From an uncultured Negativicutes bacterium (GTDB lineage: Bacteria > Bacillota > Negativicutes > Acidaminococcales > Acidaminococcaceae): 26,308 nucleotides of DNA. Below are positions 1 through 6,664 of the stretch, piece after piece (position 1 is the first letter of the stretch; every line of letters starts with the position of its first letter). Position numbers and translations under genes: made by a program. The notes under the pieces are model-generated. The model searched no databases. It saw only the letters and a program-made list of their open reading frames with translations, and had not been told where the DNA came from. The stretch lies in assembly GCA_937926555.1 (NCBI GenBank), contig CALAZX010000086.1:1-26308 (forward strand), read 5' to 3'.

Positions 1-20
1 CCGGAAAAAAGAAGACATAA
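1..20 (+). CDS. Possible 3' end of an upstream gene (partial)
   Basis: Reading from base 3, five codons (Gly-Lys-Lys-Lys-Thr) are followed by a TAA at 18-20. This could be the tail of a gene that lies mostly left of the window, ending 7 bases before the GTG at 28 of the next gene. Five codons are far too few to identify anything. The call rests only on the close packing of genes elsewhere in the window. Confidence 0.2.
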
Positions 21-27
21 GTACCAT

Positions 28-807
28 GTGGTGATCAGGGCCGGGGGCGGGGGCACGGTGTCCCTTCCCGGCCGGGCCCCATGTCCCAGGGCGCTGGCGG
101 AGCTGAACGGCCGGCGCCTCTTAGATTATATGCTGGATGCCGTGGAGGAGAGCTCCCGGCTGGCGGATGTGGTCCTGGTGACCGCCTCCGGCCAGGCGGA
201 GGCCTTCCGGCAGGTGGAGGGACTCCAGGTGGCTGTCTGTGACGGCACCATGCCGGAGACGGCCTATGCCGGTGTCCGCTTCCTGCGGGAGAAGTACGGG
301 GACGGCGTGACCCATGTGGTGACCCTCTGCGACGACCTGCCCTTCCTCACCGGGGAGGCCCTGGACGACTTCGTGGAGAAAGCGGAGAAGCTGGAGGCCG
401 ACGGGGTCTACGCACTGGTGCCCCAGGCGGACTGCCTGGCTCAGTACCCCACCCTGCGACGGACCTTCTTCCCCCTGAAGGAAGGACGGTTCACCGGCGG
501 CAACGTGTCCCTGGTGTCCGTGGATGTGTTCCCCGGCTGTATCGGCAAGATCAACCAGGTCTTCGCCATGCGGAAAAAGCCGGCGAAGCTGGCGGGCTGG
601 CTGGGCATCGGCTTCATCCTGAAGTTCGTCTTCCGGCGGCTGGGACTGCCGGACATCGAGAGCCGGCTCCACAATCTGTTCGGTCTCACCGGCCGGACCG
701 TGATCACCTCCTACGCCTCCATCGGTACGGACATCGACCATCCGGAGGAGTGGAAGGAAGCGGAGAAATACCTGCGCCGCCGCGAAGAAGAAAACGCTGG
801 CCGCTGA
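28..807 (+). CDS. MobA-like NTP transferase domain protein (start uncertain)
   Basis: A 259-residue protein with the layout of the MobA/GlmU-type nucleotidyltransferase fold. It has a glycine-rich start (VIRAGGGGT), then RALAELNGRRLLDYMLDAV, matching the PKALxxLxGxPLxDYxLDA pattern of the family, and a metal-site-like CDDLPFLT about residue 100. The usual pyrophosphorylase signature G-x-G-x-R...P-K is degenerate: no Arg follows the Gly run and the Lys is replaced by Arg. The substrate is unknown; the family transfers nucleotides to sugars, phospho-alcohols or molybdopterin. The GTG at 28 is a weak start with no clear ribosome binding site, and the frame stays open to base 1, so the protein may begin upstream or at GTG 31. 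It lies 146 bases upstream of glmU and probably belongs to the same transcription unit. Confidence 0.75.
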   Translation: MVIRAGGGGTVSLPGRAPCPRALAELNGRRLLDYMLDAVEESSRLADVVLVTASGQAEAFRQVEGLQVAVCDGTMPETAYAGVRFLREKYGDGVTHVVTLCDDLPFLTGEALDDFVEKAEKLEADGVYALVPQADCLAQYPTLRRTFFPLKEGRFTGGNVSLVSVDVFPGCIGKINQVFAMRKKPAKLAGWLGIGFILKFVFRRLGLPDIESRLHNLFGLTGRTVITSYASIGTDIDHPEEWKEAEKYLRRREEENAGR

Positions 808-919
808 GAAGCTTGCGGAAGGCAAGTGGAGTGGAAGTGAACCCCGGTGGAGCTCAGGCAAAACAGCTAAAAAGTAAGCAAGTGGAAACGCTATTATATG
901 TAATAAAAAAGGAAGAAGT

Positions 920-934
920 GCGCGGGATCCGCGC
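920..934 (+). other. GC-rich hairpin upstream of glmU
   Basis: GCGCGG at 920-925 and CCGCGC at 929-934 form a perfect 6-bp stem with a 3-base loop. It lies 19 bases before the glmU start and just upstream of its AGGGAG ribosome binding site (939-944). No U-tract follows, so it is not a normal terminator. It could affect translation or processing between the two genes. Confidence 0.4.
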
Positions 935-953
935 ATGAAGGGAGAAATCTGGA

Positions 954-2351
954 ATGGCAAAACTGACTGCGATTATTCTGGCTGCGGGAAAAGGCACCCG
1001 CATGAAATCCAAACTGCCCAAGGTGCTGCACAAGGTAGGCGGCCACCCCATGGTGGAGCACGTGCTGGACGCCGCTGACGCGGCAGGCTGCACCGACAGC
1101 GTGGTTGTCATCGGCCATGGTGCCGAGCTGGTACGGGGCGTGGTGGAGAACCGGGCCCGCATCGTGCTCCAGGAGGAGCAGCTGGGCACCGGGCATGCGG
1201 TGCTCCAGGCGGAGGAGGCCCTGAAGGACTTCAAGGGCACCGCCATGATCCTCTGCGGCGACACACCCCTGCTGGAAGGGGAGGAGCTGAGACGGTTCTA
1301 TGAGGCCCATGTGGCTTCCGGCGCCGCCGCCACCGTGATGACCGCACACATGGACAACCCCTTCGGCTACGGCCGCATCCTCCGGGATGAGAAGGGCGAT
1401 GTGGCAGGCATCGTGGAAGAGAAGGACGCCACTCCGGAACAGAAGGAAATCACGGAGATCAACACCGGCATCTACTGCGTGGAGACCCCGCTGCTGTTCG
1501 AAGTGATCCATACCCTGGGCAATAACAACGCACAGGGCGAGTACTACCTCACCGACGTGCTGGCCAAGGTCAACGAGATGGGCCTGAAGGCCGGCGGCGT
1601 GATGACAGACGACAGCGAGATGATCCTGGGTATCAACTCCCGCCGTCAGCTGGCCGAGGCGGAAGGCGTGATGCGCCGCCGCATCCTGGACCGCCTGATG
1701 GATGAGGGCGTCACCGTGATGGATCCCGCCAGCACTTTCGTGGAGAAGACGGTGACCGTGGGAGCGGACACCATCCTCTATCCCTACACCTGGCTGGAAG
1801 GGGAGACCCATATCGGCGGGGACTGCGAGATCGGTCCCAACGTGCGGATGACTAACGTGGAAGTTGGCGACGGCTGCCATATCCAGTTCACCTACGCCCA
1901 TGACTGCGTGGTGAAACCGGAAGTCACCGCAGGCCCCTATGTGCATCTCCGTCCTGACACCGTGGTGGAGCGCAAGGTGAAGATCGGCAACTTCGTGGAG
2001 ATCAAGAACTCCAACGTGGGCGAAGGCACCAAGCTGCCCCATCTGCAGTACATCGGCGACAGCGACATCGGCAAGAACGTGAACATGGGCTGCGGCTGCA
2101 TCACCGTCAACTACGACAGCAAGTTCAAGCACCGCACCGTCATCGGCGACAACGCCTTCGTTGGCTGCAACAGCAACCTGGTGGCGCCGGTGGAAGTGGG
2201 CCCCGACACCTACATCGCCGCAGGCTCCACCATCACCAAGGACGTGCCGGCTGACGCGCTGGGCGTGGGCCGTGCCCGCCAGACCAATATCAAAGGCTGG
2301 GCCAAGTCCTATAAAGAGAAGCTGGAACGCCAGGCGGAAGAGAAGAAATAA
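954..2351 (+). CDS. glmU: Bifunctional GlmU: GlcNAc-1-P uridyltransferase / GlcN-1-P acetyltransferase
   Basis: This cytoplasmic enzyme makes UDP-GlcNAc, the precursor of peptidoglycan and, where present, of lipopolysaccharide: it acetylates glucosamine-1-P and then adds UMP. The 465 residues compare with about 456 usually. The N-terminal pyrophosphorylase domain shows LAAGKGTRMKSKLPK (residues 9-23), QLGTGHAV and LCGDTPLL. The C-terminal half is a left-handed beta helix with hexapeptide repeats (VKIGNFVEIKN, TVIGDNAFVGCNS), the catalytic-type His363 in KLPHLQYIGD, and GSTITKDVP near the end. The ATG at 954 follows AGGGAG at a good distance. Downstream WecB and MurA both use its product, though they belong to other transcription units. 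Confidence 0.97.
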   Translation: MAKLTAIILAAGKGTRMKSKLPKVLHKVGGHPMVEHVLDAADAAGCTDSVVVIGHGAELVRGVVENRARIVLQEEQLGTGHAVLQAEEALKDFKGTAMILCGDTPLLEGEELRRFYEAHVASGAAATVMTAHMDNPFGYGRILRDEKGDVAGIVEEKDATPEQKEITEINTGIYCVETPLLFEVIHTLGNNNAQGEYYLTDVLAKVNEMGLKAGGVMTDDSEMILGINSRRQLAEAEGVMRRRILDRLMDEGVTVMDPASTFVEKTVTVGADTILYPYTWLEGETHIGGDCEIGPNVRMTNVEVGDGCHIQFTYAHDCVVKPEVTAGPYVHLRPDTVVERKVKIGNFVEIKNSNVGEGTKLPHLQYIGDSDIGKNVNMGCGCITVNYDSKFKHRTVIGDNAFVGCNSNLVAPVEVGPDTYIAAGSTITKDVPADALGVGRARQTNIKGWAKSYKEKLERQAEEKK

Positions 2352-2433
2352 AATCTTATTGCTATCCATTCCGAATAATGTACACGGAAAATACGGCTTT
2401 CTGTAATAAAATTTACAAGTTTTGAAAAAAGAC

Positions 2434-2463
2434 TTGTTTATCATCGATGGTTTGTTATATACT
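2434..2463 (+). promoter_or_regulatory. Candidate sigma-70-type promoter for prs
   Basis: TTGTTT at 2434-2439 and TATACT at 2458-2463 are separated by 18 bases, 59 bases before the prs start. The surrounding AT-rich stretch (about 2380-2475) contrasts with the GC-rich coding sequence. It suggests that prs has its own promoter even though it follows glmU. Confidence 0.5.
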
Positions 2464-2474
2464 GGACAGAGAAA

Positions 2475-2513
2475 ATTTTGGAGCCCTTGCTCCGGGAAAA
2501 GAATTTTGGAGGG
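2475..2513 (+). promoter_or_regulatory. prs leader: duplicated SD-like element around a hairpin
   Basis: The nonamer ATTTTGGAG occurs at 2475-2483 and again at 2503-2511, where it forms the prs ribosome binding site (GGAGGG, 2508-2513). Between and partly overlapping the first copy is a hairpin with arms GGAGC (2480-2484) and GCTCC (2489-2493). The first GGAG is sequestered in the stem while the second stays free. Confidence 0.35.
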
Positions 2514-2521
2514 AATAACTC

Positions 2522-3484
2522 ATGCTGGCAGATGAAGACAAATTTAGAATTTTTACTGGTAACGCAAACCCGGATCTCGCCCGGGAAATCGCTGCTTACC
2601 TGGGAACTACCGTAGGCGATGCGGTAATCAACCGTTTCAACAACGGAGAAGTTCAGGTTATGATTAACGAGAGTGTCCGTGGTAAGGATATCTTTATTGT
2701 CCAGCCCACCTGCGGCCCCAGCGTTAACGACAACGTGATGGAACTGCTGATCATGGCTGACGCGTTCAAACGCGCTTCCGCAAGCCATATCACCGCTGTT
2801 ATCCCCTATTACGGCTATGCCCGTCAGGACCGCAAGGCCCGCGGCCGCGAGCCTATCACCGCGAAACTGATGGCAGACCTGCTGGTATCCGCCGGTATCA
2901 CCCGCGTGGTTACCATCGACCTGCACGCCGCACAGATCCAGGGCTTCTTCAACATCCCTCTGGACCATATGCCCGCGGCACCGGTACTGGCCGACTATAT
3001 CAAACAGAAGAACCTGAAGGACATGATCGTGGTATCTCCCGACCTGGGTGGCGTAAGCCGCGCCAGAATCATCGCGGAGCGTCTGAACTGCGGTCTGGCC
3101 ATCATCGACAAACGCCGTCCTGAACCTGGCGTAGCCGAGGTTATGAACCTGATCGGCAGTGTGAAGGACAAAGTGGCCATCATGGTGGACGATATGGTCG
3201 ACACCGCAGGCTCTCTGACCGAAGGTGCACGCGCACTGAAGAAACTGGGCGCGAAAGAGATCTACGCTTGCTGCACCCATCCCATTCTGACGGATCCGGC
3301 AATCTCCCGTATCTCTCAGTCTGACATCACGGAACTGGTGGTTACCAACACGATTCCACTGCCTCCGAACAAGAAACATCCGAAAATCAAAGTGCTGTCC
3401 ATCGCCCCCATCCTGGCGGAGACCGTGCTGCGCATTTTCAACGACTGGTCTGTAAGCCAGCTGTTCGAGGATTCCAAGAACTAA
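2522..3484 (+). CDS. prs: Ribose-phosphate pyrophosphokinase (PRPP synthetase)
   Basis: Converts ribose-5-phosphate and ATP to PRPP, the donor for purine, pyrimidine, His, Trp and NAD synthesis; it is also the substrate of Upp encoded downstream. The 320 residues match the class I enzyme length. Visible motifs are RFNNGEVQV, the flexible ATP-site loop YYGYARQDRKARGREPITAKL split across about residues 95-116, the metal site TIDLHAAQIQGFF, and the PRPP-binding loop VDDMVDTAGSL about residues 220-230. The ATG at 2522 is preceded by GGAGGG at 2508-2513. A hairpin terminator follows directly, so it is the end of its transcription unit. Confidence 0.97.
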   Translation: MLADEDKFRIFTGNANPDLAREIAAYLGTTVGDAVINRFNNGEVQVMINESVRGKDIFIVQPTCGPSVNDNVMELLIMADAFKRASASHITAVIPYYGYARQDRKARGREPITAKLMADLLVSAGITRVVTIDLHAAQIQGFFNIPLDHMPAAPVLADYIKQKNLKDMIVVSPDLGGVSRARIIAERLNCGLAIIDKRRPEPGVAEVMNLIGSVKDKVAIMVDDMVDTAGSLTEGARALKKLGAKEIYACCTHPILTDPAISRISQSDITELVVTNTIPLPPNKKHPKIKVLSIAPILAETVLRIFNDWSVSQLFEDSKN

Positions 3485-3493
3485 AAAATCAGG

Positions 3494-3533
3494 AGGCTTG
3501 CCCTGCCAGGGGCAAGCCTTTTTTTCTTTTTTT
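3494..3533 (+). terminator. Rho-independent terminator after prs
   Basis: The arms AGGCTTGCCC (3494-3503) and GGGCAAGCCT (3510-3519) form a perfect 10-bp stem with a 6-base loop. A long T-run follows (3519-3533, broken by one C). It starts 10 bases after the prs stop codon. Confidence 0.93.
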
Positions 3534-3560
3534 GACGGAATTGCCGATGCAGGATAAAAT
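3532..3560 (+). promoter_or_regulatory. Promoter for the deacetylase-pth-EamA unit
   Basis: TTGACG at 3532-3537 and TAAAAT at 3555-3560 are exactly 17 bases apart. The element begins at the end of the T-run of the prs terminator and lies 74 bases before the deacetylase start. Both boxes match the vegetative consensus at five of six positions. Confidence 0.65.
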
Positions 3561-3634
3561 GGAAAAGACGGCAAAAAACAGAAATCCGGTGTCGGAGCTG
3601 CCGTACTATCAGAAAAAAGAATGAAGGAATCGGA

Positions 3635-4537
3635 ATGAGAATACTCTATACTCTCGGCGTCCTCTGCTGTCTGGCCGCGGTGGCCCTGTGGCTGGGACGT
3701 TTCGGGAAAATAACAAAACGGCGTGCGGTGATCGTGGCCTTCTCCTGCCTGCTGGCGGGAGCCGGCGGACTGCTGGTGGCGGTGCTCCCCACCGGGGACG
3801 CCTACGGCACCACGGTGACCACCCTGCCGGAACTGCGGCAGGTGGTAGGCACGGTGCCTGTCGGAGCGGAGAAGCCTGTAACCCCCGGGGAAAAGACGGC
3901 GGGTGCCAAGGCCGGAACGGCGGGAAGCGGCGCAACTGCCGGTGCTGTGAGGAAACAGGTGGCCCTGACCTTTGACGACGGGCCCTACCCGCCCTACACC
4001 CGGGAGCTGCTCCAGGTGCTGAGGCAGAAGAAGGTCCATGCCACTTTCTTCCTGGTGGCCTCCCAGGCTTCCCGGTATCCGGAGCTGGTGCGCCAGATCA
4101 AGGCGGACGGCCATACCATCGGGCTCCACGCCTATTACCACCGGGATTTCCTGAAGTTGGACACCCGGGAGAAGGCCAATGACCTGAGCCGCGGGAAATA
4201 CGTGCTTCAGATCATTACCGGGGACACGCCCCGGTTCTGGCGTCCCCCTCACGGCTTCCGTGACAGGGACGTGATGGACGTGGCCGCGGAGAAGGGGCTG
4301 ACTGTGGTGAACTGGTCCGTGATCCCACGGGACTGGACCGGCATCAGCAGCGACGAGATTGTCAGCAGGGTGATGGACACGGTGCAGCCGGGGTCCATCG
4401 TGCTGCTCCATGACGGGGACAGCCCTTATTACGAAGCCAGCCGCAAACCCACTGTGGATGCGGTGCCGGTGCTGATCGACCGGCTGCGGGCGCAAGGCTA
4501 TGAGATTGTTTCACTGGAGGAAGGACTGAAAGAATGA
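3635..4537 (+). CDS. Membrane-anchored polysaccharide deacetylase (NodB domain)
   Basis: A 300-residue NodB-type carbohydrate esterase (CE4 family), expected to remove N-acetyl groups from an envelope polysaccharide such as peptidoglycan. Two hydrophobic segments near the N-terminus (about residues 4-20 and 31-50) suggest membrane anchoring, followed by an Ala/Gly/Thr-rich linker and a catalytic domain facing outward. Motifs are TFDDGP (112-117, catalytic base and metal Asp), H165-A-Y-Y-H169 for the two metal His residues, RPPHG (203-207) and LLHD (H259). The second residue of the metal motif is Ala where Ser or Thr is usual. The stop overlaps the pth start by 4 bases (ATGA), so the two are probably translationally coupled. 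The exact substrate cannot be read from the sequence. Confidence 0.9.
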   Translation: MRILYTLGVLCCLAAVALWLGRFGKITKRRAVIVAFSCLLAGAGGLLVAVLPTGDAYGTTVTTLPELRQVVGTVPVGAEKPVTPGEKTAGAKAGTAGSGATAGAVRKQVALTFDDGPYPPYTRELLQVLRQKKVHATFFLVASQASRYPELVRQIKADGHTIGLHAYYHRDFLKLDTREKANDLSRGKYVLQIITGDTPRFWRPPHGFRDRDVMDVAAEKGLTVVNWSVIPRDWTGISSDEIVSRVMDTVQPGSIVLLHDGDSPYYEASRKPTVDAVPVLIDRLRAQGYEIVSLEEGLKE

Positions 4538-5235
4538 AGATAATCGCAGGTTTAGGAAATATCGGCAGGGAGTATGAGAACACCCGCCACAATATCGGTT
4601 TCATGGTGGCGGACGAGCTGGCCCGCCGCTGGAATCTGGACAGTGACTGGCGCACCAACCGGGATGCGGAGTACGTCGAGTACCGCATGCCGGAGAAGGT
4701 GATCCTGCTGAAACCCACCACATACATGAATCTCAGCGGCAACGCCGTGGGAGCCTGGGCCCATTTCTACAATGTGGACCCGGAGGACGTGGCCATCATC
4801 CACGACGACATGGACCTGCCGGTAGGCAGTCTGCGGATCCGGAAGAAAGGGTCCAGCGGCGGCCACAACGGCATCAAATCCATCATCAGCTGCCTGGGGA
4901 CGGACCAGTTCCCCCGTTTCCGGGTGGGCATCGGCCATCCGGCCCACGCCCAGCAGGCCGTGATCAGCCATGTGCTGCAGCGGTTCCAGGGGGAGGACAA
5001 GGAGACCATCGACGAGGCGGTGTCCCGCATGGCGGACGCCCTGGAGCTGTGGCTGAAGGGCGACATCGACAAGGTGATGCAGCGGTACAACACCAAGGGC
5101 AAGACCGCGAAAAAGAAGAAGGCTGCCGCCGAGGCGGCCAAGAACGGCAAAGACGGCGCTGACGCCGGCGCCGGCAAGGACGTGAAAGGCGCCGGCGACG
5201 GGGCTGACCTGTCCGGCGCGAAGGACCGCGGATGA
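4534..5235 (+). CDS. pth: Peptidyl-tRNA hydrolase with a Lys/Ala/Gly-rich C-terminal tail
   Basis: Releases peptides from peptidyl-tRNAs that drop off the ribosome, recycling tRNA. The catalytic domain shows GLGNIGREYENTRHNIGF (Asn9, His19), KPTTYMNLSG, HDDMDLPVG starting at residue 90, and SSGGHNGIKSI. The domain ends near residue 188, the usual full length of the family. Here about 45 further residues follow, made almost only of Lys, Ala, Gly and Asp (TAKKKKAAAEAAKNGKDGAD and onward), which looks disordered and basic. The tail could bind RNA or be a recent low-complexity extension. The gene overlaps its neighbours on both sides by ATGA. Confidence 0.95.
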   Translation: MKIIAGLGNIGREYENTRHNIGFMVADELARRWNLDSDWRTNRDAEYVEYRMPEKVILLKPTTYMNLSGNAVGAWAHFYNVDPEDVAIIHDDMDLPVGSLRIRKKGSSGGHNGIKSIISCLGTDQFPRFRVGIGHPAHAQQAVISHVLQRFQGEDKETIDEAVSRMADALELWLKGDIDKVMQRYNTKGKTAKKKKAAAEAAKNGKDGADAGAGKDVKGAGDGADLSGAKDRG

Positions 5236-6131
5236 CCGGGGGAATGGCGGGGAAAGGCAACCTGAAGGGCCACATCATCATCATCGCCACCATGCTGGCG
5301 TGGGCCATGACCTTCATCGCCACCAAGACGCTGCTGGTGACCTTCAGCCCCATCGAGATCCTTGCCATCCGGTTTGTCATCGGCTATCTGGGCCTGTGGG
5401 CCCTGTGCCCCCGGTGGGTGCCTTTCCGCAGCGCGAAAGAGGAGGGGACCATGGCTCTGGCGGGTTTCCTGGGCATCACCCTGTACTTCCTTCTGGAGAA
5501 CGTGGCGCTGCAGTACACCCAGGCGGCCAATGCGGGGATCATCGTCTCCGTGGGGCCCGTGTTCACGGCGCTGGTGTCCACCTTCTTCTTCGGCAGGAAG
5601 GGTGTCATCACCCGGCCCCTGGTCATCGGCTTCCTGTTGGCCATGGTGGGCCTGGGGCTGGTGAACTTCAGCAGCGTGACGGAGCTGCAGCTGAACCCCA
5701 AGGGCGATCTGCTGGCCCTTCTGGCGGCGCTGACCTGGGCCTTCTACTCCAATGTGGTGGAGAAGACCGGCAGCTTCGGCTACTCTGTCTTCCTGGTGAC
5801 CCGGAGAACCTTCTTCTACGGGCTTCTTCTCATGCTCCCCTTCGTGTGGGGCATGGGCTTCGACGTGACCCTGGCGGAACTGCTGATGCCGAAGAACCTG
5901 GGCTGCATGCTGTTCCTGGCCCTGGGGGCATCCACCCTCTGCTTCGCCAGCTGGAACTACGGCGTGAAGATGCTGGGCCCTGTCACCAGCAGTCTCTACC
6001 TTTATATGCAGCCGGTGTTCACCATCATCGCCTCTGTGGTGATCCTCCATGAGACGGTGACCCGGACCGCCGGAATCGGTATCGGACTGACCCTGGCGGG
6101 CCTGCTGGTATCCTCCCGGAAAGGGAGCTGA
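5232..6131 (+). CDS. EamA/DMT-family transporter
   Basis: A 299-residue integral membrane protein of the drug/metabolite transporter superfamily, with ten predicted hydrophobic segments arranged as two EamA repeats (about residues 15-135 and 155-295). Typical features are the early WAMTFIATKTLL, GITLYFLLENVALQYTQAANA at the end of the first repeat and LGPVTSSLYLYMQPVFTIIASVVILHE in the second. The substrate is not predictable; family members export amino acids, metabolites or drugs. The ATG at 5232 overlaps the pth stop (ATGA). An in-frame ATG at 5244 is less likely, because the GGGGGA before it is too close. Confidence 0.88.
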   Translation: MTGGMAGKGNLKGHIIIIATMLAWAMTFIATKTLLVTFSPIEILAIRFVIGYLGLWALCPRWVPFRSAKEEGTMALAGFLGITLYFLLENVALQYTQAANAGIIVSVGPVFTALVSTFFFGRKGVITRPLVIGFLLAMVGLGLVNFSSVTELQLNPKGDLLALLAALTWAFYSNVVEKTGSFGYSVFLVTRRTFFYGLLLMLPFVWGMGFDVTLAELLMPKNLGCMLFLALGASTLCFASWNYGVKMLGPVTSSLYLYMQPVFTIIASVVILHETVTRTAGIGIGLTLAGLLVSSRKGS

Positions 6132-6139
6132 GACCGGGG

Positions 6140-6156
6140 CGCGGCAACGTGCCGCG
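6140..6156 (+). other. GC hairpin after the transporter gene
   Basis: CGCGGCA (6140-6146) and TGCCGCG (6150-6156) form a perfect 7-bp stem with a 3-base loop, starting 9 bases after the stop codon. No U-tract follows. It may stabilise the 3' end or act as a weak terminator before the rpmE promoter. Confidence 0.45.
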
Positions 6157-6218
6157 GCTCCCGTCCACAGGGACAGGAGAGAGCGGTTCTGAAGACAAAA
6201 TAAGTTCATATATTCCAC

Positions 6219-6247
6219 TTGCACATAAATTTAGAGTGTGTTACAAT
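6219..6247 (+). promoter_or_regulatory. Promoter for rpmE
   Basis: TTGCAC at 6219-6224 and TACAAT at 6242-6247 are separated by 17 bases. The element lies in a short AT-rich island between two GC-rich regions and 56 bases before the rpmE start. It is one of the best promoter matches in the window, as expected for a ribosomal protein gene. Confidence 0.72.
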
Positions 6248-6302
6248 ATTCAAGCGTTAATGTCGGGAAATATTGACGCGAATAAAAGAGAGGTGCTTAC
6301 AC

Positions 6303-6512
6303 ATGAAAGAGAACATTCATCCGAAATTTCACACTGATTGCAAAGTAACTTGCGGTTGCGGCAACACCTTCACCACCGGTTCCATCAAACCGGAACTGCG
6401 CGTGGACGTATGCAGCAAATGCCATCCTTTCTACACCGGCCCGCAGCGTAACATGGCTGCTCGCGGTCGTATCGAAAGATTCAACAAACGTTACAACGTT
6501 GAAAGCAAATAA
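6303..6512 (+). CDS. rpmE: Ribosomal protein bL31 (zinc-binding form)
   Basis: A 69-residue protein of the large ribosomal subunit. It has the four Cys of the zinc-containing form: C17 and C19 in TCGCGNTF, and C37 and C40 in CSKCHPFYTG. The C-terminal MAARGRIERFNKRY is basic, as in the family. I chose the ATG at 6303 because AGAGAGGTG (about 6285-6293) sits at the right distance; the earlier ATG at 6273 would place this ribosome binding site inside the gene. The presence of the Cys form suggests zinc-replete expression. No zinc-free paralogue is in the window. Confidence 0.96.
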   Translation: MKENIHPKFHTDCKVTCGCGNTFTTGSIKPELRVDVCSKCHPFYTGPQRNMAARGRIERFNKRYNVESK

Positions 6513-6522
6513 TTTTACAATC

Positions 6523-6572
6523 ATGACTACAGCAGAGCCTAGGCTCTGCTGTAGTTGTATACGGACCTTTTT
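6523..6572 (+). terminator. Perfect 30-bp palindrome after rpmE; possible terminator
   Basis: The arm ACTACAGCAGAGCC (6526-6539) and its exact complement (6542-6555) are separated only by TA, giving a 30-bp perfect palindrome centred on CCTAGG. In RNA two G-U pairs and one A-U extend the stem to 6523-6558. A T5 run at 6568-6572 is 9 bases beyond the stem, further than in a classic terminator. It probably limits readthrough from rpmE, but an operator or processing role is possible. Confidence 0.55.
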
Positions 6573-6632
6573 CCGAGAGAAGAAGGCTTGCGGCTAGAGA
6601 AACAAGAATCTCCGGCTGCCGCGATGAATAAG

Positions 6633-6650
6633 TTCAACGGTATGGTTGAA
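6633..6650 (+). promoter_or_regulatory. Leader hairpin next to the DUF1385 ribosome binding site
   Basis: TTCAAC (6633-6638) and GTTGAA (6645-6650) form a perfect stem with a 6-base loop. The AGGAG ribosome binding site begins 2 bases later, at about 6652. The position suggests it could influence ribosome loading, but the stem is short. Confidence 0.35.
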
Positions 6651-6664
6651 TAGGAGATAATATT

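Noticed and set aside
894..2444. Long open frame on the - strand opposite glmU
   Set aside because: Its translation is His, Val and Gly-rich without family motifs, and glmU on the + strand is unmistakable. It results from GC-rich codon bias.
2441..4495. 684-residue open frame on the - strand opposite prs and the deacetylase
   Set aside because: It crosses a terminator and a promoter of the + strand, has no recognisable domain, and overlaps two certain genes.
4767..6224. Long open frame on the - strand opposite pth and the transporter
   Set aside because: Gln/His/Gly-rich composition typical of antisense frames in GC-rich genes; no domain seen.
6273..6302. Earlier ATG for rpmE
   Set aside because: The bL31 family starts at MKENIHP, and the ribosome binding site lies inside the extension.
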